From NCBI GenBank assembly GCA_937974135.1, contig CALJIH010000037.1:1-11566 (forward strand): 11,566 nucleotides of DNA, in the 5' to 3' direction. This DNA is from an uncultured Cocleimonas sp. Its GTDB lineage: Bacteria > Pseudomonadota > Gammaproteobacteria > Thiotrichales > Thiotrichaceae. This document shows, one piece after another, positions 1 through 6,453 of this stretch; positions within the stretch are counted from its first letter, which is position 1; every line of letters starts with the position of its first letter. Both the position numbers and the translations under genes were made by a program. The notes beneath the pieces were generated by a model. The model was not told the origin of the DNA and searched no databases. It saw only the letters and a program-made list of their open reading frames with translations.

Positions 1-327
1 TAAATATTGTTGAGTTAGTGCCGGGTCTCTAAATACTGCAGCAAGTTCAGCAGCTTGTAGAATTAATCGCTCGCGTTCTGGTGAGCGATAATTTGACGCT
101 GCAACGAAGTAAGCATCAGCCGCTTCGCGTTTTCTTCCCGCTGCTAAAAAGTTATTTGCACGAATAATATCCTGACCGATCGCAGGAGGATTAGGAGAAC
201 CAGCACCGGGTATTTGCGGTACAATATTTGGAACCGATGCGCATCCCGATAGTAAAACTGAGAAAAGGAATACTTTAGTTAAGGAACTAAGAGATTTATT
301 TGAAAAGGCCATCGATCTAATTTTCAT
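1..327 (-). CDS. lpoA: LpoA-like penicillin-binding protein activator, lipoprotein (N-terminal part)
   Basis: Translation of the minus strand from the ATG at 327-325 is open for 109 codons to the window edge, so only the N-terminus is present. Residues 1-29 form a lipoprotein signal peptide: basic start (MKIRS), a hydrophobic stretch around residues 19-26, and lipobox LSGC at 26-29, which would lipidate Cys29. A Pro/Gly-rich linker follows, then helical sequence (about residues 50-109) rich in Ala, Arg and Glu, like the TPR-type N-terminal domain of LpoA. LpoA is an outer-membrane lipoprotein that activates the bifunctional synthase PBP1A from the periplasmic side. The divergent neighbour rsmI is the classic lpoA neighbour and supports the call. 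A second in-frame ATG lies at 312-310; neither start has a strong Shine-Dalgarno sequence. The specific name rests on context plus the lipobox, since the diagnostic C-terminal domain is outside the window. Confidence 0.8.
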   Translation of the reverse strand, partial: MKIRSMAFSNKSLSSLTKVFLFSVLLSGCASVPNIVPQIPGAGSPNPPAIGQDIIRANNFLAAGRKREAADAYFVAASNYRSPERERLILQAAELAAVFRDPALTQQYL

Positions 328-404
328 TGTGTACCATGCTGAGTGATTTACGAATTTAATACGAATGTATAAAAAACAATCAATTAATCAAGAATATACC
401 ATTA
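328..404. promoter_or_regulatory. Divergent lpoA/rsmI intergenic promoter region
   Basis: This 77-bp AT-rich gap must carry the promoters of both divergent genes. On the minus strand, TTGATT followed after 16 bp by TATTAA (4/6 matches each) could serve lpoA. On the plus strand, TATAAA near 368-373 could be a -10 for rsmI, but no convincing -35 is visible. I see no clear operator. The assignments are weak. Confidence 0.3.
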
Positions 405-1298
405 ATGACTACAAAAAATACAGCCACAACTTTAAGTGAAAAGATGAATAAAAAGAAAGGCACTTTGTATATTGTCGCAACACCCATCGGTAATCTTGGT
501 GATATTACGCAACGTGCTTTAGATACTTTGAAGAAAGTCGATAAGATTTGTGCAGAAGATACAAGGAATACTCGTAAGCTGTTAACGCATTTTGGTATTC
601 AAGGAGATTTACAAGCGCTGCACGATCACAATGAAGCGAATCGTATTGCCCAAATTAAAGGTTGGTTAGATTCAGGCGAAGATATTGCTTTGGTTAGTGA
701 TGCGGGTACGCCCTTAATCAGTGATCCTGGTTATCATTTGGTCAATGAGTTAGGCAGTGATGAATCAAATTACAAAATTGAGCCGATACCTGGCGCGAGC
801 GCAATTATTACTGCATTATCAATCGCAGGATTACCCACCAACCGTTTTACTTTCGAAGGTTTCCTACCCGCAAAGTCAGTCGGTAGAAATAAAATTCTTC
901 AGGAGAATGCAAAAGAACCTAGAACTCAAGTCTATTATGAATCTAGTCATCGTATAGCGATAACCATCAAAGCCATGTTAGAAATCTACGGTGCTGAGCG
1001 TAAAGTGGTATTGGCGAGGGAACTTACAAAACTCTATGAACAGGTTTTTCGGGGTAATCTATCTCAATTAAACGAGTGGATTAATGACGATCCATTACAT
1101 CAAAAAGGAGAGTTTGTTTTGATGGTTGAAGGCCATGAAGAGCAAACAGATGATGAAGTGATTGAAGCTTCAAGCTCAGAATTGTTGAAGATACTTTTAG
1201 ATGAATTACCCGTTAAACAAGCCTCAAGCATCGCTGCAAAAATTACTGGACGGAAGAAGAATGAGCTTTATCGTTTAGCAATGTCATTAAAACAATAG
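405..1298 (+). CDS. rsmI: 16S rRNA (cytidine-1402-2'-O)-methyltransferase RsmI
   Basis: RsmI uses S-adenosylmethionine to methylate the 2'-O of C1402 in the decoding centre of 16S rRNA. The 297-residue product is close to the E. coli length of 286. Family motifs are in order: TPIGNLGDIT at residues 27-36, EDTR at 51-54, LHDHNE at 72-77, SDAGTPLISDPG at 98-109, PGASA at 129-133, GFLP at 152-155 and KGEFVLMVEG near 234-243. These define the tetrapyrrole-methylase (YraL) fold. The start is uncertain: the first ATG is at 405, but Met14 (444) lies just before the conserved GTLYIVATPIGN block and is preceded by AAGTGAAAAG, so the shorter form is possible. The gene is divergent from lpoA, as in many gammaproteobacteria. 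No clear terminator is seen in the 93 bp before the convergent SDR gene. Confidence 0.97.
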   Translation: MTTKNTATTLSEKMNKKKGTLYIVATPIGNLGDITQRALDTLKKVDKICAEDTRNTRKLLTHFGIQGDLQALHDHNEANRIAQIKGWLDSGEDIALVSDAGTPLISDPGYHLVNELGSDESNYKIEPIPGASAIITALSIAGLPTNRFTFEGFLPAKSVGRNKILQENAKEPRTQVYYESSHRIAITIKAMLEIYGAERKVVLARELTKLYEQVFRGNLSQLNEWINDDPLHQKGEFVLMVEGHEEQTDDEVIEASSSELLKILLDELPVKQASSIAAKITGRKKNELYRLAMSLKQ

Positions 1299-1391
1299 CG
1301 CGAAAAAAATAAGAAAAGATAGTTCTATTGAGTACTCGTGCTGAGTTTGTAGAAGCACACCCCCCTACTTTTTGACGGTTTTACGGAAAAA

Positions 1392-2219
1392 CTATTTTGA
1401 CATCATTTTTACCAAGCTATCCATCATTATACCTGCACCATTCAAAGACCAACCGCCATCAACTGGAAGAACCACACCACTGATATAACTCGCCATCGGT
1501 GAAGATAAGAACATCGCCGCATTCCCAATATCATCAGTTGATCCAAGTTCCTGTAATGGTACAGAATTCTTCGCAGCTTCTATGAGTTCTGGAGTAGGTG
1601 CAAGTCGTGCCATTCCCTCGGTATCTTTAATAGGCCCAGGAACTATTGAATTCACACGAATGTTTTCAGCACCCCATTCCATCGCTAGCGTACGAGTGAG
1701 CATATCGACCCCAGCTTTTGCCGCACACACATGTGATTGCAATTGCATCGGAACAAACGCCTGAGGCGCTGAAATATTAATCACCGAAGCGCCTGGCTTT
1801 TTAAGATGAGGATAGGCAGCACGTAATACGTGATAACTGCCTAATAGATCAATATCAACCACCGACTTAAAGGCGTTAGGAGACATATCAGCAGCACGAG
1901 CAGGGAAGTTGCCAGCCGCACCAGAAACTAGTACATCTATTTTACCAAGTGCTTGTTCGGTCTCTGCAAAGGCATTTTCAACAGCATCGTAATCACGCAC
2001 ATCCGCTGAAAACCCCATGCTTTTAGAACCATGTGAGCTTAACTTCTCGACCGCGGCATCAACCTTATCCTGAGAACGACTCATGACCACGACATTACCG
2101 CCGTTAGCCGCAAAATTCTCTGCTATACCAAAGTTAATACCGCTAGTACCGCCTGCGACGAATATAGTTTTATCGTGAAATTTTAATGGACTGATCATCA
2201 TTTTCTCAATAGAGTTCAT
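1392..2219 (-). CDS. SDR-family oxidoreductase, probable NADPH-dependent 2,4-dienoyl-CoA reductase (DECR/PDCR-like)
   Basis: This 275-residue protein has a Rossmann-type SDR fold. The nucleotide motif AGGTSGIN is at 22-29, with Asn where classical SDRs have the last Gly. Residues SR at 48-49 suggest NADPH preference, SADV is at 71-74, and SGAAGNF at 99-105 replaces the usual NNAG. Ser150 and Lys168 of the active site are present, but position 164, where classical SDRs have Tyr (YxxxK), is Val (sequence SHVCAAKAG). Segments FKSVVDID (117-124), EWGAENIRVNSIVPGPI (181-197) and the following DTEG resemble animal peroxisomal 2,4-dienoyl-CoA reductase, which also lacks that Tyr. Such an enzyme would reduce 2,4-dienoyl-CoA from polyunsaturated fatty acids to 3-enoyl-CoA. 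It lies 14 bp downstream of fadE, so co-transcription is very likely. Met7 and Met8 are alternative starts; Met8 (2198) has GAG spaced 6 nt upstream, better than the first ATG. The SDR call is secure; the substrate is inferred. Confidence 0.85.
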   Translation of the reverse strand: MNSIEKMMISPLKFHDKTIFVAGGTSGINFGIAENFAANGGNVVVMSRSQDKVDAAVEKLSSHGSKSMGFSADVRDYDAVENAFAETEQALGKIDVLVSGAAGNFPARAADMSPNAFKSVVDIDLLGSYHVLRAAYPHLKKPGASVINISAPQAFVPMQLQSHVCAAKAGVDMLTRTLAMEWGAENIRVNSIVPGPIKDTEGMARLAPTPELIEAAKNSVPLQELGSTDDIGNAAMFLSSPMASYISGVVLPVDGGWSLNGAGIMMDSLVKMMSK

Positions 2220-2233
2220 AGATTACTGTTAAA

Positions 2234-4705
2234 TTAACTTACGCTTTTTAAAGCGGCCTTTTTAGCTCTTGGTTTCTTATAGGCAACACGAATAATTTCC
2301 GATTCATCAAAATCATCGACATTAATAATGTCCATTACATTTTGATGATGTTGGTTTAACTGATTCGCTTGGTCTTTATCGATCACACCCGCTTCAACTG
2401 CAGCGGTAAATAATGCAGGACCAAATGACTTTTCAAGTGTGCCAGCTTTCATTGCATCTTTAAGTTTTGTATGTAAAGGCTTGAGTTCTAGGCTGTTTAA
2501 AAACACTTGATTCGCTATTGCTAAAGGATTTTGTTCTACATCTTCCATATATAAACCCGACGTTAAACGATCTCTTGAAGCGTTGTTAGTACTAAGAACC
2601 TTAACTACTTGTTTTTCCAAATTATCAGATGGAGCTTGGAAGCGTCCACCAATTGGGAATGCCGCGGCTTTAATACCAAATGCAATCGCACGATTTGGAA
2701 AATTTGCCATGAGTTCATCAAATGCGATTTGATATTCATGCAATAAATGATCTAAAGCCCACTGAACAACTGGCCATTCTTCCTCGTTATAACCAGTGTC
2801 TTTGTGGTGTTTAAGAACCATGCTTGCAAGATATAGAGTACTAAGTAAATCACCTAATCGAGCTGACAAATTCTCTTTGAACTTAAGTTTTGCGCCAAGG
2901 CTTAGCATTGAAGCATCAGCTGTTAGGGCAAATAAACCACTTAAACGATTGATATGTGCGTAGTAAGGGTCAGCATTTTTGTTTTCGTTGATGCTACTTC
3001 CTGGGTAACCTAAACCATGTACAAATGAACGAGCAAAGTTACTAACACCATAACCAAGGTGAGACGTTAAGGTTTTATCAAATTTATTTAGCGTTTCTTG
3101 ATTGTCTTCAGCGTGCGCTAATTCCATCTCTTCTAATACATAAGGATGTGAACGAATCGCACCTTGTCCAAAGATCATAAGATTTCGCGTAAGAATATTG
3201 GCACCTTCAACAGTAATCGCAACAGGTACTGATTCGTATAATGATGAAATATAGTTACCAGGGCCTTTCATCACAGCTTTGCCGCCGTGGATGTCCATAG
3301 CGTCAATAACACATTGGCGTGCCATTTCGGTACAGTGATATTTTAAGATTGCAGAGGGAACGCTTGGCTTATTGCCATCATCAATCGACTGTATCGTTTG
3401 AATACTGGCTGCTTCAATTATATAAGTTAAACCAGCCATACGAGCTAATGGCTTTTGTACGCCTTCAAATTTGGCAATATTCACACCAAACTGACTACGT
3501 AGATTTGCATAAGAACTTGTGCCTAAAGTACAACGCTTACTGATCACTGAACCAGTAGTTGGTAAAGTTACAGCACGCCCTACTGACAGACAGTTAACCA
3601 GCATACGCCAGCCTTTACCGGCCATTTCTTGACCACCAATAATTGAATCTAGCGGTACAAAAATTCCATCTCCTTTAATTGGTCCATTTAAAAACGCATC
3701 ACCAACCGGAAGATGCCGACGTCCTATTTCTAGTCCTTTTGTAGAACGAGGAATTAATGCACAAGTAATACCATAATCTTCAGTATCACCGATTAACCCA
3801 TCAGGATCTTGTAGTCGGAAAGCCAAACCAATCAATGTAGCGATAGGAGCTAGCGTAATGTAACGTTTTGAGAAAGTTAATTTGATACCGAGAACTTTTT
3901 TACCTTTATGGGTACCCATACAAACCACGCCCGTATCAGAAATAGACGTAGCATCTGATCCAGCAGTAGGACTCGTCAGAGCGAAACATGGGATATCTTT
4001 TCCACTAGCTAAACGTGGCAAATAGTAATTCTTTTGCTTTTCAGTACCGTACTTTAGAAGTAATTCACCAGGACCTAATGAGTTTGGTACACCAACAAGG
4101 TAACTGATACCGCTACCTGTATTGCTTAATTTTAATAAAACTTTGGCTTGTTCGACAGCTGAAAACTCTAAGCCTCCATACTTCTTGGGGATAATCATTC
4201 CTAAGAAACCATTATCTAAAACATATTGAACAATATGCTTGGGAATAATGCTCCAGTCGTGATTGATTCTCCAAGTGTCAGCCATTCGAGAAACTTCATT
4301 AACAGGACCATCTAGAAATGCTTGCGCTTCTGCTGACACTTCTGGTTTTGCAGCGTTTAATAAATTGCTCCACTTTGGTTTGCCGCTGAATAATTCACCA
4401 TCCCACCAAACAGTTCCTGCATCAATTGCTACTTGCTCTGTCTCAGAAATAGGGGGGAGTATTTTACGTACCATCGACAACATCGGTGCAGATACAAATT
4501 TTGCACGAATACTTGGTATTGCAAATAAAGCGGTTATGCCCGTTATAAGCGTAAAAAGAATCGTTAGGATGACAGATGCACCAGTCATTAATGAGGCGAT
4601 TGCTAAGATACCAGCAAAAATGCTTGCAAATAAAACTTTATCACCACGATAAGCAAGAGCGACTAGGCCGGGGATTGCAATTAAAAGAAGTAAAAGGTTT
4701 AGCAT
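2234..4705 (-). CDS. fadE: Membrane-associated acyl-CoA dehydrogenase FadE
   Basis: FadE catalyses the first step of beta-oxidation, FAD-dependent oxidation of acyl-CoA to trans-2-enoyl-CoA, passing electrons to ETF. The 823 residues match the long FadE type (E. coli 814) rather than ordinary acyl-CoA dehydrogenases of about 380. Hydrophobic segments at about 2-20, 24-40 and 43-62 would anchor it in the inner membrane. The dehydrogenase N-terminal domain spans roughly 95-240. The FAD/substrate region includes CFALTSPTAGSDA (240-252), RRHLPVGDAFLNGP (329-342) and GKGWRMLVNCLSVGRA (363-378). The TVEGANILTR block starting at 498 contains the probable catalytic base Glu500, followed by FGQGAIRSHPY (512-522). 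A FadE-specific C-terminal region covers about 530-823 and ends in a Lys-rich tail. The start is supported by AGGA at 4713-4716, 7 nt upstream. The gene leads a probable two-gene operon with the SDR. Confidence 0.97.
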   Translation of the reverse strand: MLNLLLLLIAIPGLVALAYRGDKVLFASIFAGILAIASLMTGASVILTILFTLITGITALFAIPSIRAKFVSAPMLSMVRKILPPISETEQVAIDAGTVWWDGELFSGKPKWSNLLNAAKPEVSAEAQAFLDGPVNEVSRMADTWRINHDWSIIPKHIVQYVLDNGFLGMIIPKKYGGLEFSAVEQAKVLLKLSNTGSGISYLVGVPNSLGPGELLLKYGTEKQKNYYLPRLASGKDIPCFALTSPTAGSDATSISDTGVVCMGTHKGKKVLGIKLTFSKRYITLAPIATLIGLAFRLQDPDGLIGDTEDYGITCALIPRSTKGLEIGRRHLPVGDAFLNGPIKGDGIFVPLDSIIGGQEMAGKGWRMLVNCLSVGRAVTLPTTGSVISKRCTLGTSSYANLRSQFGVNIAKFEGVQKPLARMAGLTYIIEAASIQTIQSIDDGNKPSVPSAILKYHCTEMARQCVIDAMDIHGGKAVMKGPGNYISSLYESVPVAITVEGANILTRNLMIFGQGAIRSHPYVLEEMELAHAEDNQETLNKFDKTLTSHLGYGVSNFARSFVHGLGYPGSSINENKNADPYYAHINRLSGLFALTADASMLSLGAKLKFKENLSARLGDLLSTLYLASMVLKHHKDTGYNEEEWPVVQWALDHLLHEYQIAFDELMANFPNRAIAFGIKAAAFPIGGRFQAPSDNLEKQVVKVLSTNNASRDRLTSGLYMEDVEQNPLAIANQVFLNSLELKPLHTKLKDAMKAGTLEKSFGPALFTAAVEAGVIDKDQANQLNQHHQNVMDIINVDDFDESEIIRVAYKKPRAKKAALKSVS

Positions 4706-4712
4706 GTCTGAG

Positions 4713-4716
4713 TCCT
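4713..4716 (-). promoter_or_regulatory. Shine-Dalgarno of fadE
   Basis: On the minus strand AGGA precedes the ATG at 4705-4703 with a 7-nt spacer. This is a good match that fixes the fadE start. Confidence 0.7.
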
Positions 4717-4804
4717 GAAATATTTTAAAGTATTGAGTTCAATGGGTTTATTGCTGTTTAAATTTAGAGCATTAAATTTGCTTCTCTTTAAACCATATTT
4801 TTTC

Positions 4805-4828
4805 TATGTCATACTTTCCTATGACATA
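4805..4828. promoter_or_regulatory. Perfect 9-bp inverted repeat with 6-bp spacer, candidate operator in the fadE leader
   Basis: TATGTCATA (4805-4813) and TATGACATA (4820-4828) are exact inverted repeats separated by CTTTCC. The 24-bp element has the dyad form expected of a dimeric repressor site. It lies between the predicted fadE transcription start and the fadE start codon, so binding could act as a roadblock. Alternatively it forms a short hairpin in the leader RNA. No T-run follows on either strand, so a terminator is unlikely. The binding protein is unknown; the adjacent TetR is the first candidate. Confidence 0.5.
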
Positions 4829-4854
4829 TATATTACATGTTTTCGCTAATTCGT

Positions 4855-4882
4855 TAAAAATAGAGCGATCGTTCGTTTTTTA
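4855..4882. promoter_or_regulatory. 28-bp imperfect palindrome over the fadE transcription start, candidate TetR operator
   Basis: The dyad centres on CGATCG at 4866-4871 and extends symmetrically to 4855 and 4882, with 11 of 14 base pairs matching; the mismatches are 4861/4876, 4862/4875 and 4865/4872. The core reads GAGCGATCGTTC (4863-4874). On the minus strand it touches the edge of the predicted fadE -10 box and covers the predicted start of transcription, the usual place for a repressor site. It sits between fadE and a divergent TetR gene. Assignment to that regulator is inference. Confidence 0.5.
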
Positions 4883-4910
4883 TTAGAAACTGTAGTATGC
4901 TTTTTGTCAA
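4882..4910 (-). promoter_or_regulatory. Sigma70 promoter of the fadE-SDR operon
   Basis: Read on the minus strand, a perfect -35 TTGACA (4910-4905) is followed after exactly 17 bp by TCTAAT (4887-4882; 5/6 match to TATAAT). Transcription would start near 4875 and give a leader of about 170 nt before the fadE ATG. The candidate operator dyad overlaps the start point. I did not find an equally good promoter for the divergent TetR gene. Confidence 0.7.
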
Positions 4911-4911
4911 G

Positions 4912-4923
4912 AATAATATTATT
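4912..4923. repeat. 12-bp perfect AT palindrome upstream of the TetR gene
   Basis: AATAATATTATT is self-complementary and lies 21 bp before the regulator's GTG start. It could be an autoregulatory site or part of a -10 region for the regulator. AT palindromes of this length arise easily in AT-rich DNA, so the weight is low. Confidence 0.25.
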
Positions 4924-4944
4924 AACAGTCAATAAGGTTTTAAG

Positions 4945-5661
4945 GTGTCTTCTAGCGCTCTTCAGTTACAACATTCAAATTACAATACTTTTATTGAATT
5001 TGAGAACGGCTTTGAATATCAAGGCGAGCGACTCTATTCCATTATTTTTGAAAGAAATAAAGAGACAATTAAGGTGAACAAGGAGAAGTTTGCAGTTAGA
5101 AATTTACAGAAAATTTTTAATGCTACTTTTTCAATCTCACCAAAAATTGGTTTTCAGGCTATGTCATTACGTGATCTTTCTGCAGAGACTGGCTTAAGCA
5201 TGGGAGGCTTATATTCTAGTATTGCTAGTAAAGAGGCTATCGCCATAATGGTAAAAGATGTTGTGGCAATAGTATGTGATGAAATTGTAGAAAATTCGAT
5301 GGCCAAGGATGATCCAGTAGAAGCATTACAGACCATCGTTCGTGGCTATTTGTATTCTTCGACAATAATGCAGTCTTGGTTTAATTTTCTCTATTTTGAA
5401 ACCAAAAGCTTGCCAGACTTAGAGCAAGAAGCATCCAAGAATTTAGAATTAGAGCAAGTCACAGCAATGGCTAAGATTTTAAGAAACCTTAAACCAGATT
5501 CAGATCTTGATATGGAGTTTGTGGCAACCATGGCTGTGTCTTTGATTCAAGAAAGATACGTTAAACCTTGGAAGCATCACCAACCTAAAACTACTGTTGA
5601 TCAATATGCCGTTGATTGCTTAGCTCTTATTTATAAAACCATTGATTATCAAATCGACTAA
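4945..5661 (+). CDS. TetR/AcrR-family transcriptional regulator with N-terminal extension
   Basis: The 238-residue protein has a TetR-type helix-turn-helix at about residues 47-100. Helix 1 is near 47-66 (KFAVRNLQKIFNATFSIS), the support helix follows at MSLRDLSAETG (73-83), and the recognition helix is at LSMGGLYSSIASKEAI (84-99). The remaining helical region (about 100-238) would be the ligand-binding and dimerisation domain; I do not recognise a subfamily. About 45 residues precede the HTH, more than is common in TetR proteins. The start is a GTG with TAAGG at 4933-4937 at good spacing. The next in-frame GTG at 5074 has AAGG directly abutting it, so the extension is probably translated. 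The gene is divergent from fadE with dyad elements between, suggesting control of the fatty-acid operon, perhaps in response to acyl-CoA (inference). Alternatively it acts elsewhere. Confidence 0.85.
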   Translation: MSSSALQLQHSNYNTFIEFENGFEYQGERLYSIIFERNKETIKVNKEKFAVRNLQKIFNATFSISPKIGFQAMSLRDLSAETGLSMGGLYSSIASKEAIAIMVKDVVAIVCDEIVENSMAKDDPVEALQTIVRGYLYSSTIMQSWFNFLYFETKSLPDLEQEASKNLELEQVTAMAKILRNLKPDSDLDMEFVATMAVSLIQERYVKPWKHHQPKTTVDQYAVDCLALIYKTIDYQID

Positions 5662-5737
5662 TTTCAATTTAAATCCATAGTCATAGTTTGACTCGCTACA
5701 TATTCCTCTCTTTCAAATAGCTATAAGAAAATCGCTT

Positions 5738-5746
5738 TGCTACAAT
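5738..5746 (+). promoter_or_regulatory. Extended -10 promoter of rnpB
   Basis: TGCTACAAT contains the extended TG motif (5738-5739) and a TACAAT -10 box (5741-5746). No good -35 is seen 17 bp upstream. Start of transcription at about 5753 coincides with the first paired base of helix P1. The discriminator GCGCGCG (5747-5753) is GC-rich, as in growth-rate-controlled stable RNA promoters. Confidence 0.7.
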
Positions 5747-5752
5747 GCGCGC

Positions 5753-6105
5753 GTGAGTTGACCGAGCAATCGCGGTTTGTTGCTTCGGCGCAAATCGAGG
5801 AAAGTCCGGGCTCCACAGGGTAGGACGCCAGATAACGTCTGGGCAGCGCGAGCTGACGGCCAGTGCAACAGAGAGTAGACCGCCAAATTACATGTAATTT
5901 GGTAAGGGTGAAAGGGTGTGGTAAGAGCACACCGCGCCGCTGGTAACAGTGTGTGGCAAGGTAAACCCCGTCCGGAGCAAGATCAAATAGGGATGCGATA
6001 AGTGTTACCCGCACTGCATCCGGGTAGATCGCTTGAGGTATGCGGCGACGTATTATCCAGATGAATGATTGTTCACGACAGAACCCGGCTTATAGGTCAA
6101 CTCAC
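5753..6105 (+). ncRNA. rnpB: RNase P RNA, bacterial type A
   Basis: This is the catalytic RNA of RNase P, which removes 5' leaders from tRNA precursors together with protein RnpA. The ends are defined by a perfect 11-bp P1 helix, GTGAGTTGACC (5753-5763) with GGTCAACTCAC (6095-6105). A UUCG-capped hairpin near 5772-5796 fits P3. Universally conserved blocks follow: GAGGAAAGTCCGGGCTCC (5797-5814), ACAGAGAGTAGACCGCC (5868-5884), GGTAAGGGTGAAA (5901-5913), GGTAAACC (5960-5967, the L15 loop that pairs with the tRNA 3' end), GGAGCAAGATCAAATAGG (5974-5991) and ACGACAGAACCCGGCTTAT starting at 6075. P12 is replaced by a short AT hairpin, AAATTACATGTAATTT (5885-5900). Length is about 353 nt against 377 in E. 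coli. Any protein read across this locus is spurious. Confidence 0.98.
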
Positions 6106-6176
6106 ACTTTATCTAATAAAAAATATTTCTATTCATAGTAAATAATTATTTTAAATCAACGACATCCGTCTGTGTG

Positions 6177-6213
6177 AAAAGATAAACCTCACAAAAAAAG
6201 AGGGGTGTCTTTT
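6177..6213 (+). terminator. Possible intrinsic terminator downstream of rnpB
   Basis: Fourteen positions (6177-6190) pair with 6200-6213, with two A-G mismatches and one wobble, around an A-rich 9-nt loop. The descending arm ends in TCTTTT followed by AACT. The stem is A/T-rich and begins 72 nt after the mature RNase P RNA end, so termination may be weak. It is the best candidate in the gap before mraZ. Confidence 0.4.
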
Positions 6214-6425
6214 AACTATCTTGTTTGTATCGGGTGCTTTGATTTACTCGATTTGTTCATCAAAATTCAAATAAAACGAACAAAAACAACACAAAGTTAA
6301 TGTGTGTTGTTAACTATAAATCTTATCCATCTAATTTAAATTATTAACTTTTTAAATTTTTAGCTCAATTCTTGCGTTTTGCTCTAACTGCTTGTCTTTT
6401 AAAGATGTTTTCTTAAAAACAATAC
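6214..6425. other. AT-rich intergenic stretch with two adjacent inverted repeats
   Basis: No convincing reading frame or RNA gene is seen here. Two back-to-back inverted repeats stand out: TTTGTTC (6252-6258) with GAACAAA (6278-6284), then AACAACACA (6285-6293) with TGTGTTGTT (6303-6311). A third overlapping pair, AGTTAA (6295-6300) with TTAACT (6310-6315), is mutually exclusive with the second. Function is unknown; the AT-richness makes chance symmetry plausible. Confidence 0.4.
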
Positions 6426-6453
6426 TTGTCATGTGGTGAATTAGTGGTAATAT
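6426..6453 (+). promoter_or_regulatory. Probable mraZ (dcw) promoter
   Basis: TTGTCA (6426-6431; 5/6 match) is followed after 16 bp by TAATAT (6448-6453; 4/6 match). Two GTGG repeats fall inside the spacer and three follow downstream, the arrangement expected of an MraZ-repressed promoter. The -10 is imperfect, so another register is possible. Confidence 0.5.

Noticed and set aside
1299..1391. Possible bidirectional terminator between rsmI and the SDR gene
   Set aside because: GTGCT/AGCAC and GTTTT/AAAAC pairs give only 5-bp stems with poorly placed T-runs, not enough for an intrinsic terminator call.
4263..4652. A 129-codon plus-strand frame inside fadE
   Set aside because: It is antisense to strongly conserved FadE coding sequence and shows no motif or ribosome binding site, so it is a coding shadow.
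5721..6014. A 97-codon minus-strand reading frame over the RNase P RNA gene
   Set aside because: The sequence is fully explained by rnpB conserved elements on the plus strand, and the frame has no recognisable protein motif.
6321..6332. DnaA-box-like TTATCC sequence upstream of mraZ
   Set aside because: A single partial match, with no cluster of boxes and no origin-type context.
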